Part shown: positions 1 to 6,153 of the stretch, one piece after another
Layout of the letters: each line of letters opens with the position of its first letter
How positions within the stretch are numbered: position 1 is the stretch's first letter
Assembly (NCBI GenBank): GCA_900546295.1
Contig: URCK01000056.1
Coordinates: 1-11,609, forward strand
Source of the DNA: an uncultured Eubacteriales bacterium
GTDB taxonomy: Bacteria > Bacillota > Clostridia > Oscillospirales > Oscillospiraceae
Direction: 5' to 3'
Length of the DNA stretch: 11,609 bases
The notes under the pieces: model-generated
The model's database searches: none
Seen by the model: the letters and a program-made list of their open reading frames with translations, nothing else
Told to the model about the DNA's origin: nothing
Program-made: the position numbers and the translations under genes

Positions 1-1466
1 GCGGTGACGTCCGGCGCGTCCTTGAGCTGCGCGTAGAATTCGTCGAGCTCTTCGGCCATGATGGTGTTGAGAATCGTGACCGGGCCCGCGATGGACTGCG
101 AGGAGCCGGGCATACGGAACTCAAACTTATTGCCGGTGAAGGCGACGGGCGAGGTTCGGTTGCGGTCGGTCGTATCCTGCGGGATGGCGGGGAGCACGTC
201 CACGCCGATGCGCAGGGACTTGTGCTCGGGCGCGGTGTAGTCGTTTTCGTCGACGATGGCATCGATGATGCCCTCAAGCTCGGTGCCGAGGAAGACGGAG
301 ATGACAGCCGGGGGCGCTTCCTGCGCGCCGAGACGGTGATCGTTGCCCGCGAAGGCGACGGAGCAGCGCAGAAGCTCCTGATACTCATCCACGCCCTTGA
401 TGAACGCGGCGAGCACCAGCAGGAACACGGCGTTCTGGCTCGGCGTCTTGCCGGGGGAGAAGAGGTTCTTGCCCGTGTCGGTCGAGAGCGACCAGTTGAC
501 GTGCTTGCCCGAGCCGTTCACGCCGGCAAAGGGCTTTTCATGCAGCAGGCACACAAGGCCGTGGCGCTCGGCGACCTTTTTCATCGTCTCCATGACGAGC
601 TGATTCTGGTCGCTCGCGGTGTTGGCGTCGGTGTAGATGGGGGCCATCTCGTGCTGGCCGGGCGCGACCTCGTTGTGCTTGGTCTTGGAGAGCACGCCGA
701 GCTTCCACAGCTCCTCGTCCAGCTCCTGCATGTAAGCGCCCACGCGCGGGCGGAAGGCACCGAAGTAGTGGTCGTCCAGCTCCTGACCCTTGGGCGGCTT
801 TGCGCCGAAGAGCGTGCGGCCGCACAGCTGCAGATCCATGCGCTTTAAGTAGAGCTTGCGGTCAATGAGGAAATACTCCTGCTCTGCGCCGATCTGCGGC
901 GTGATCCGTTCCGCATCGTCGCCAAAGAGCTTCAGCACGCGCAGCGTTGCGCGGTTGACTGCGGCGATGGAGCGCAGCAGCGGCGTTTTCTTATCGAGCG
1001 CCTGACCGCTGTAGGAGCAGAAGACCGTGGGGATGCAGAGGCTGCCGTCCTTGATGAAGGCAAAGGCCGTGGGGTCCCACGCGCTGTAGCCGCGCGCTTC
1101 AAACGTCGCGCGCAGGCCGCCGTTGGGGAAGGAAGAGGCGTCGGGCTCGCCGCGCACGAGCTCCTTGCCCGAAAAGTCCATGATGATGCGTCCGCCGCCT
1201 GCGTTGTTGATGAAGCTGTCGTGCTTTTCCGCCGTCACGCCGCTGAGGGGCTGGAACCAGTGCGTAAAATGCGTCGCGCCGCGTTCGAGCGCCCAGGTCT
1301 TCATCGCGTCGGCGATCTGATTGGCCGCGGAAAGAGGAAGGGGCTGTCCGCTCTTCAGGCAGCCGCGCCAGACGTCCATGGCGTCCTGCGGCACATACTG
1401 CTCCATCGTGCGTTCATTGAACACCAGAGAACCAAAAAGCTCGGGAATGCGAGTCGCTTCACTCAT
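1..1466 (-). CDS. glnN: Type III glutamine synthetase (GSIII), C-terminus cut by window edge
   Basis: This enzyme makes glutamine from glutamate, ammonia and ATP in the cytoplasm. The 488 visible residues carry the GSIII pattern: the type-specific N-terminal part with PNGGLRATFEARGYSAWDPT near residues 114-133, the metal and glutamate-site motif IGAEQEYF at about 192-199, NGSGKHVNWS at about 317-326, AGNDHRLGAQEAPPA at about 373-387, and NKFEFRMPGSSQS at about 446-458. GSIII proteins are usually around 700 residues, so roughly 200 C-terminal residues lie outside the window. The ATG at 1466-1464 is chosen because AGGAGG sits about nine bases upstream and the reading frame fits the family from MSEATRIPELFG onwards. 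It is transcribed away from the sigma operon's 3' end and appears to have its own promoter. GSIII is distinct from the shorter GSI enzyme. The family call is firm; the symbol glnN follows common use for GSIII. Confidence 0.95.
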   Translation of the reverse strand, partial: MSEATRIPELFGSLVFNERTMEQYVPQDAMDVWRGCLKSGQPLPLSAANQIADAMKTWALERGATHFTHWFQPLSGVTAEKHDSFINNAGGGRIIMDFSGKELVRGEPDASSFPNGGLRATFEARGYSAWDPTAFAFIKDGSLCIPTVFCSYSGQALDKKTPLLRSIAAVNRATLRVLKLFGDDAERITPQIGAEQEYFLIDRKLYLKRMDLQLCGRTLFGAKPPKGQELDDHYFGAFRPRVGAYMQELDEELWKLGVLSKTKHNEVAPGQHEMAPIYTDANTASDQNQLVMETMKKVAERHGLVCLLHEKPFAGVNGSGKHVNWSLSTDTGKNLFSPGKTPSQNAVFLLVLAAFIKGVDEYQELLRCSVAFAGNDHRLGAQEAPPAVISVFLGTELEGIIDAIVDENDYTAPEHKSLRIGVDVLPAIPQDTTDRNRTSPVAFTGNKFEFRMPGSSQSIAGPVTILNTIMAEELDEFYAQLKDAPDVT

Positions 1467-1503
1467 GATCCAGACCTCCTGATACAAAATAAAATCATAA
1501 GTA

Positions 1504-1533
1504 ATCATACTGCACAGGGGCAAGCAGCGTCAA
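1504..1533 (-). promoter_or_regulatory. Sigma-A type promoter of the glutamine synthetase gene
   Basis: On the minus strand TTGACG (1533-1528) is followed after 18 bases by TATGAT (1509-1504). Transcription would start near 1497, giving a short leader of about 30 bases before the ATG at 1466. Both hexamers match the sigma-A consensus in five of six positions, and this is the only good pair upstream of the gene. Confidence 0.75.
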
Positions 1534-1561
1534 TACCTTGTTTTCCTAACTTTTTCTGCGC

Positions 1562-1575
1562 TTTACCGCGGTAAA
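1562..1575. promoter_or_regulatory. 14-bp perfect palindrome, possible operator upstream of glnN
   Basis: TTTACCGCGGTAAA is a perfect 14-base palindrome. Its centre lies about 71 bases upstream of the predicted glnN transcription start, a typical distance for an activator site. I do not recognise the cognate regulator, so operator function is inference from position and symmetry only. Confidence 0.4.
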
Positions 1576-1652
1576 CTGTGCGGGGTGAACGAATCGATGA
1601 AAGCGCCAGACCTTTTTCTTGCATGGGAAAATGGGCTGCGTGATATTGAGCA

Positions 1653-1685
1653 TGGCCCCGCCTAAATAGGCGGGGCCACTTTTTT
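1653..1685 (+). terminator. GC-rich hairpin with T-run on the plus strand
   Basis: An 11-bp stem (1653-1663 with 1668-1678, core GGCCCCGCCT/AGGCGGGGCC, loop AAAT) is followed on the plus strand by a run of six T at 1680-1685. It lies just past the stop codon of the five-gene minus-strand operon and probably forms that transcript's 3' end. In that direction, however, the bases after the stem are ATGCTCAATATC, without a U-tract. The canonical intrinsic terminator polarity is therefore plus, where no gene is seen. Confidence 0.6.
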
Positions 1686-1699
1686 GCGCATATTTCGGT

Positions 1700-2800
1700 T
1701 CACTTGATGGTCGAGCTGTCGTTCAGCACGCTCGTGCTGTAGAGAAACAGTACGTCCTGCGCGTCAAAATCGACAAATTTACCGAGCGACGCGGGCGAGA
1801 GATAGCGGATGTCGATCAGCGTGATCTCGCGATAGCTCTCCGCGAGCAGCGGGATGAGACTTGCGGCAAAGGAATCGCGCAGCACGATCAGCCGGCGCTC
1901 CGTGGCGGAATTCGGGTTCTCGATGCGCAGCAGCGACTTCGGGCCCGAGAGAAAAATCTCGTAAGGGTCGTTGCCGCCTGCTTTATCCAGCGTGTAGATG
2001 GGAAGATATGCGTCGTTTTCGTAGTCGTACACGCGGCAGCCCTCGAGCGCGTCGTTCGTAAGATAGGTGAGCGTGTCGGGCGGCATCGGCAGCGCGGACT
2101 GACCGCGATACACGCCGAAAAACGGTGTGTCCAGCGTCACGGACGTGAAGTCCTCCGGAAGATCCGAGCCCATCGCGTCCGCGAGGAGCTTCGCGACGGG
2201 GAGCAGTTCCTCCTGCCGCCAGTGCGTGTCCGTGCGGTAGTAGGACGAGAGACTCAGCCCTTCGCGCAGGTCGACATACGCGGCAAAGTCCGTCTTCTCG
2301 CGCATATCCGCGAAGAGCCTCTCATAATCCAGCGAAGGATAGCCGTTTTCGGCGGCCAGAAAGTAATTCTTGTCGGGGATGATCGAAAGATAGACCTTCG
2401 CGTCCGTATCCTTGAGATACGTTTCGTACACATAGCGGAAGCGGCTCGCGGCGTGGTCGAGCGAGGACTCGTTCAGCGCGGGGTCAAGCTTTGCGGCGTA
2501 GCCGTCTGCGACATAGATGCCGTTGTTGTCCTTTTCGCGGAAGAGGTCGCGCACGGCGAGCGCCTTGAGCGTGCGGAAGGTATCGCGCAGCGGGAACTGA
2601 TCGAGCGTGTAGCTTTCAAAGTTCGACTGGAAGCGCCCGGAGAGCACCTCCTGCGTGCTGAGGGACGGAAACTGCTTGAGCGGACGGCGCTCGCTGAGGG
2701 AGAGCGCGTCGTCCTCTTTCAGCATCCCCCAGAGCGAAAAGCACAGCAGAAACAGCGCGCACACGCCGAGGGAGAGGATATTTTTGACGTTTTTGTTCAT
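1700..2800 (-). CDS. DHHW family / AlgX-like SGNH protein
   Basis: A 366-residue exported protein of the DHHW type, related to the AlgJ/AlgX SGNH proteins that take part in acetylating exopolysaccharide. Residues about 7-27 form a single hydrophobic signal-anchor. A FESYTLDQFPLRD segment at about 61-73 is typical of DHHW proteins. The candidate catalytic Asp-His pair is in DTHW (191-194) and the candidate serine is S310 in RDSF (308-311). The ATG at 2800 has a strong AAGGAGGGGG site in front. It starts 11 bases after the MBOAT stop codon and ends the operon. Given the MBOAT partner, the likely role is outer-face transfer or handling of acyl groups on a cell-surface polymer. The polymer is unknown and acyl transfer has not been shown for this family member. 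Confidence 0.88.
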   Translation of the reverse strand: MNKNVKNILSLGVCALFLLCFSLWGMLKEDDALSLSERRPLKQFPSLSTQEVLSGRFQSNFESYTLDQFPLRDTFRTLKALAVRDLFREKDNNGIYVADGYAAKLDPALNESSLDHAASRFRYVYETYLKDTDAKVYLSIIPDKNYFLAAENGYPSLDYERLFADMREKTDFAAYVDLREGLSLSSYYRTDTHWRQEELLPVAKLLADAMGSDLPEDFTSVTLDTPFFGVYRGQSALPMPPDTLTYLTNDALEGCRVYDYENDAYLPIYTLDKAGGNDPYEIFLSGPKSLLRIENPNSATERRLIVLRDSFAASLIPLLAESYREITLIDIRYLSPASLGKFVDFDAQDVLFLYSTSVLNDSSTIK

Positions 2801-2811
2801 CTTCCCCCTCC

Positions 2812-4212
2812 TTAAAAACGGAAATACAGGAACGGGTTAAAAGACCCGTCCACCAAAAAGGCGGTGCACAGCGACAGCGCGATGAGCAGGAAGACCGGCT
2901 CGAGCGCATCGAGCGCAAGAGCGCCGTCCTTTGTTTCCCGCAGCCTTGCAGCCGCCCGTTTGGGAAGCGGTGTCGCGCAGAGCATCCCGAGCACAAGGAG
3001 CGCAGCGTAGCTTTTGAGGGAATAGAGCGCCTGAGAAGTGAGCAACGGCAGACCGCCCGCGCCGAACATCGCGCCGATGCGCGAAAATGCCTGCGCGGCA
3101 TTGTCCGCGTCGAAGAGCACAAAGCCGAGCGTGACGAAAAAGAGCGTGTAGATGTGGCCGAGCGCGCGGTGCTTTTGCAGCACCGGCAGCAGTACCGTCT
3201 TTTCCAGCAGCAGCAAAACGGCGAACCACAGCCCCCAGAGGACAAAGGTCCACGCCGCGCCGTGCCACAATCCCGTTGCGAGCCAGACGATGAGGATATT
3301 CAGCAGCTGGCGCGCCTTCCCCTTTCGGCTGCCGCCGAGAGGGATATAGAGATAGTCGCGGAACCACGAGCCGAGCGAGATGTGCCACCTGCGCCAGAAC
3401 TCCGTGATGCTCGAAGAAATGTAGGGATAGTTGAAGTTCTCAGGGAAGTGAAAGCCCAGAATACGGCCAAGGCCAATCGCCATGTCGCTGTAGCCGGAAA
3501 AGTCAAAGTAGACTTGCATCAGGAATGCGAGCGCGTAGAGCCAGACAAAGAGCACGCTTGCCTCCTGCGACTGCTTGCAGGCGGCGGCAAGAGAACCGAA
3601 CTGATTGGCGAGCAGCACCTTTTTGCAAAGGCCGGTCACAAAGCGCCGCGCGCCATCCGCTGCGCCCGAGAGACTGTGGGTGCGATCTGAAAGGTCCGCG
3701 GCAACGTCGCTGTAGCGCACGATCGGCCCTGCGATGAGCTGGGGGAAGAGCGAAACATAGGCGGCAAGGTCGATGAAGCTGCGCTGCGCCGCCGTTTCGC
3801 CGCGATAAACGTCGATGACATAGCTGAGCACCTGAAAGGTGTAGAAGCTGATGCCGATGGGCAGCGCGAGCTTCAAAAGCGGCAGGGAAAGCCCCGCGAC
3901 AGCGTTGATGCTCGAGAGGAAAAAGTCGGCATACTTAAAGTACGCGAGCAGGCCGAGGCTCACGAGAACGGAAAGCGACAAAAAGAGCTTTGCCGCCTTC
4001 CCTCCCCGATATTTTTCAATGAGCAGGCCGAAGGCATAGCCCTGCACGATGGAGATGAGCATCAAAACGACATACTTCGGCTCGCCCCAGGCGTAGAAAA
4101 AGAGGCTTGCGAGCAGAAGAATGAGGTTTTTGAAGCGACCCGGCACGGCAAAATACGCGATCAGCACCAGTGGCAGGAAGTAGAAGAGAAAGGGAATGCT
4201 GGAAAAGAGCAT
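2812..4212 (-). CDS. MBOAT family O-acyltransferase (AlgI/DltB-like)
   Basis: A 466-residue polytopic membrane protein with many hydrophobic helices. MBOAT proteins move acyl groups across the membrane for transfer to polysaccharides, teichoic acids or other surface acceptors. Diagnostic segments are FYAWGEPKYV (39-48), FDFSGYSDMAIG (236-247), PENFNYPY (257-264), FWRRWHISLGSWFRDYLYIP (272-291, with H277) and the catalytic-type histidine H317 in GLWHGAAW. Start choice: the ATG at 4212 gives the usual MLFSSIPFLFYFLPL N-terminus and has AAAGGCGG about seven bases upstream. The frame stays open back to 4326, but that extension is basic, not membrane-like, and overlaps the preceding gene, so it is rejected. 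It lies 25 bases after the DUF4358 gene and 11 before the DHHW gene. The AlgI-like architecture plus the DHHW partner favour surface polymer acylation over D-alanylation, since no dltA/C is present here. Confidence 0.95.
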   Translation of the reverse strand: MLFSSIPFLFYFLPLVLIAYFAVPGRFKNLILLLASLFFYAWGEPKYVVLMLISIVQGYAFGLLIEKYRGGKAAKLFLSLSVLVSLGLLAYFKYADFFLSSINAVAGLSLPLLKLALPIGISFYTFQVLSYVIDVYRGETAAQRSFIDLAAYVSLFPQLIAGPIVRYSDVAADLSDRTHSLSGAADGARRFVTGLCKKVLLANQFGSLAAACKQSQEASVLFVWLYALAFLMQVYFDFSGYSDMAIGLGRILGFHFPENFNYPYISSSITEFWRRWHISLGSWFRDYLYIPLGGSRKGKARQLLNILIVWLATGLWHGAAWTFVLWGLWFAVLLLLEKTVLLPVLQKHRALGHIYTLFFVTLGFVLFDADNAAQAFSRIGAMFGAGGLPLLTSQALYSLKSYAALLVLGMLCATPLPKRAAARLRETKDGALALDALEPVFLLIALSLCTAFLVDGSFNPFLYFRF

Positions 4213-4237
4213 GAACCTTCCGCCTTTCTGAGCGTGA

Positions 4238-4807
4238 TTAGAGGAGCGGCTCGTCGCAGACGACGGATGCCTCGCTGTAGACCGAGGTGAGCGTGTCGCG
4301 GAACTGATCGACCAGCTCCTCCGCACCGAAGCAGGAGACGACGAAATCGCCCATCGTCAGGATGACGAGCTTATCGGGGAAGCCGCACATCCACTGGCGG
4401 TTCATGATGTTGTCCTTGAGGTCGGAAACGACCGCGTCAACATCGGGGGCATTGGCAATGTGGAACGCGCCGGCGGTGAAGGTGTTGGCGTTCATCATGT
4501 GGATGAGGGAAGCCGCGTCGGTCAGCTTGTCCACATCGGCGGCGGGATAGCCGAGCATGTAGTCAAGGGTGTCGCCGTCCGCAACGGAGAAGTTGCCGGG
4601 CGCGTCGTCGACCATGTTCTCCTCGTTCATGTCGCCGCCGGAGACGGCGAACTTGTCGTCCTCCGCGTAGCTCGACCAGACGGCTTCGAGCAGCTCGAGG
4701 GCGGTGGCGGGCTGATCGCCGGAGGCGGCGCCGTCATTCTTGCTGCCGCAGGCGGCAAGGGAGAGGATCATCGCTGCGGCAAGCAGCAGAGAGAAAAGCT
4801 TTTTCAT
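4238..4807 (-). CDS. DUF4358-like lipoprotein
   Basis: A 189-residue predicted lipoprotein. The N-terminus MKKLFSLLLAAAMILSLAAC is a classic lipoprotein signal with lipobox LAAC and lipidated C20. The mature part is acidic. A central segment (about 80-130) with MLGYPAADVDKLTDAASLI and a following FHIANAPDVDAVVSDLKDNI resembles DUF4358 proteins, which in Clostridia often sit beside MBOAT/DHHW genes. The C-terminal part, DKLVILTMGDFVVSCFG, also fits. Its role is unknown; an accessory factor for the acyl-transfer pair is inferred from context only. GGAGG lies about nine bases before the ATG. It follows the anti-sigma gene after 46 bases with no visible promoter in the gap, so it is probably co-transcribed. 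The assignment rests on recall of the family and not on a profile search. Confidence 0.8.
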   Translation of the reverse strand: MKKLFSLLLAAAMILSLAACGSKNDGAASGDQPATALELLEAVWSSYAEDDKFAVSGGDMNEENMVDDAPGNFSVADGDTLDYMLGYPAADVDKLTDAASLIHMMNANTFTAGAFHIANAPDVDAVVSDLKDNIMNRQWMCGFPDKLVILTMGDFVVSCFGAEELVDQFRDTLTSVYSEASVVCDEPLL

Positions 4808-4853
4808 GGGAAGTTACCTCCAAAATAAATGTAATATGTGTTGTTTTGTCGAT

Positions 4854-5393
4854 TCAGGGCCGCTCGGCGACCCAGCAGCCCTTTGCGCCGTCATAGCGCA
4901 GCACGGCGGCAGCCTTGCCGTCGAGCGATAGGGTGTAGCGCGTATTTTCGTCGGGCGCTTCGACCGTCCATGTGAGCGCTTCGCCGCTTGCGGCGCTGCG
5001 CGAGGAAAGCGCGCGGGGCGAGGAATCGGCGGGCGAATCCAGCACGCCCTCCGAAACGGAGACCGTGAGCGCATCGCCGGACCTGCTCTCGATCGAGAGC
5101 GCTACGCACAGCGGCGGTGTGTCCATGCTGCGCCCGTCGAGCGCGAGCGGCGCGGGCGAGTCAATGGGAACGGGCGCGCCGGTGAGCGCCGTGCCGCCGA
5201 TGAAGAGCGTGCCGCGCTCTGCGTTGCGCGATGCCGTGAAGGCCGCGGTCAGGATGAGCGCAAGGCAGGCAGCGGCGGCCAGCATACGCGGAAGCGCGCG
5301 CCTTTTGTGCGCTTTGGCACGACAGATGTACGCCTGCGCAACGAGGTCGTCGTCGATCTCGCCGATCGCGCGGAGCATCATTTCATGCTTCAT
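4854..5393 (-). CDS. Probable membrane-bound anti-sigma factor
   Basis: A 179-residue single-pass membrane protein. Residues 1-36 are a short charged cytoplasmic part (MKHEMMLRAIGEIDDDLVAQ then basic KAHKRR). Residues about 36-54 are the membrane helix, and the remainder is an extracytoplasmic region rich in Ser, Ala and Asp. No zinc-binding HxxxCxxC anti-sigma motif is seen. The short IGEIDDDLV-type N-terminus is what I expect of ECF-linked anti-sigma proteins in Clostridia, where this part would bind the sigma factor. The strongest evidence is position: its ATG lies inside the 3' end of the sigma gene with an 11-base overlap, implying translational coupling. The outer domain would be the sensor, signal unknown. 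The function is inferred from context and topology, not from a motif. Confidence 0.75.
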   Translation of the reverse strand: MKHEMMLRAIGEIDDDLVAQAYICRAKAHKRRALPRMLAAAACLALILTAAFTASRNAERGTLFIGGTALTGAPVPIDSPAPLALDGRSMDTPPLCVALSIESRSGDALTVSVSEGVLDSPADSSPRALSSRSAASGEALTWTVEAPDENTRYTLSLDGKAAAVLRYDGAKGCWVAERP

Positions 5394-5946
5394 CGTATCC
5401 CTCCTTGATGAGGTGCTGCTTTAGTTTTCTGCGCGTGCGCAGAAGCGTCGTTTTGACGCGGCTCTCGCCGCAGCCGAAGCGGGAGCTGATCTCTTCGATC
5501 GAGTCGCAGTAGAAATAGCGGAGAATGAACATACTGCGCGCATCCTCGCTCTGCGTGCGCAGAAACGCGCTGATGCTCGCGCCAAGCTCTGCTGCGGCGG
5601 TCTCGCTTTCCGGGCCGGACAGCGAAACGGCGCAGTCGTCCAGCTCGTCGAGCGAGAGGGCAAGGGCGTCACCCTGGCGCTTCTGCGCGCTTTTTGCCTT
5701 GTAGCGGTTGAGCGCCAGGTTGCGCGCGATCTTGCCGAGAAACGCCTGCAGGATCGCGGGCCTTTGCGGCGGCATGGCGTTCCATGCGTGCAGATAGGTG
5801 TCGTTCACGTTCTCCTCGCTGTCGGCAGGATCTTCGAGAATGTTTCGCGAAATTTTCATACAATAGGGTCCGTATTTGGCGGCGGTGGCTTCGATGGCAT
5901 GCTCGTCCCGCTGCCAGTAAAGTTCGACGATCTGCTTATCGTCCAT
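5383..5946 (-). CDS. ECF-type RNA polymerase sigma factor
   Basis: A 187-residue sigma-70 family protein with only regions 2 and 4, the extracytoplasmic function layout. Region 2 covers about residues 10-85, with the DPADSEENVNDTYLHAWNAMPP stretch for core binding and -10 recognition. A linker runs from about 86 to 125. Region 4 covers about 125-182 and includes the helix-turn-helix around SIEEISSRFGCGESRVKTTL (149-168), which would read the -35 element. The ATG at 5946 is preceded by AAAGGAG at suitable spacing. It is the first gene of a five-gene operon (anti-sigma, DUF4358 lipoprotein, MBOAT, DHHW). Both its own upstream region and the divergent serpin gene carry ECF-like promoter elements with equal spacing, so autoregulation and control of the serpin are likely though unproven. 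The family call is firm; the subgroup was not determined. Confidence 0.93.
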   Translation of the reverse strand: MDDKQIVELYWQRDEHAIEATAAKYGPYCMKISRNILEDPADSEENVNDTYLHAWNAMPPQRPAILQAFLGKIARNLALNRYKAKSAQKRQGDALALSLDELDDCAVSLSGPESETAAAELGASISAFLRTQSEDARSMFILRYFYCDSIEEISSRFGCGESRVKTTLLRTRRKLKQHLIKEGYDEA

Positions 5947-5985
5947 AGGCTCGCTCCTTTCTGTTGTCTGCCATCACGGGGAAAA

Positions 5986-6012
5986 GACAACTTTTGCGCA
6001 CCCTGCGTTACA
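5986..6012 (-). promoter_or_regulatory. Candidate ECF promoter of the sigma operon (autoregulation)
   Basis: On the minus strand TGTAAC (6012-6007) and GTCTTT (starting at 5988) form an ECF-like -35/-10 pair. The distance from AAC to GTC is 18 bases, exactly as in the serpin promoter on the other strand. The match to GGAACTT/GTCTAA is weaker here. The position, about 40 bases before the sigma ATG, fits. Confidence 0.5.
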
Positions 6013-6034
6013 GGAAAAAGCAAATATTTTTGAA

Positions 6035-6045
6035 AGTATACCACA
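6035..6045 (-). promoter_or_regulatory. Extended -10 element, possible housekeeping promoter of the sigma operon
   Basis: On the minus strand TGGTATACT gives a TATACT -10 hexamer (6040-6035) with an upstream TG, the extended -10 form. There is no good -35 at 17 bases (TTTTAG). It would give a basal transcript of the sigma/anti-sigma operon independent of the ECF factor. Confidence 0.4.
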
Positions 6046-6090
6046 TTCGCCCGTTTTCTAAAAGAGCACCGCGCTATTTTTAGAGGGACG

Positions 6091-6119
6091 GGAACTTTTT
6101 TTGCCCGCGCGCCGTCTAA
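6091..6119 (+). promoter_or_regulatory. Strong ECF-type promoter of the serpin gene
   Basis: GGAACTT at 6091-6097 and GTCTAA at 6114-6119 are separated by 16 bases. This fits the general ECF pattern with its AAC core at -35 and CGTC/GTC core at -10, and resembles the sigma-E class consensus. The start would be near 6125, with a leader of about 29 bases. The divergent sigma gene next door is the obvious candidate reader. An inverted repeat, TCTAAC-AG-GTTAGA (6115-6128), overlaps the -10 and start site. Confidence 0.75.
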
Positions 6120-6153
6120 CAGGTTAGATACCCAGAAACGGAGGTCACCCGAC

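Noticed and set aside
222..848. A 208-codon plus-strand frame
   Set aside because: It lies opposite the glutamine synthetase gene, which has conserved motifs throughout.
1611..1650. Plus-strand promoter (TTGCAT and GATATT) before the 1653 hairpin
   Set aside because: The -10 match is weak and the start would lie within the hairpin itself, leaving no meaningful transcript.
4213..4326. A longer N-terminus for the MBOAT protein
   Set aside because: The extra 38 residues are basic and serine-rich, overlap the DUF4358 gene and lack a membrane character. The ATG at 4212 gives the family-typical start.
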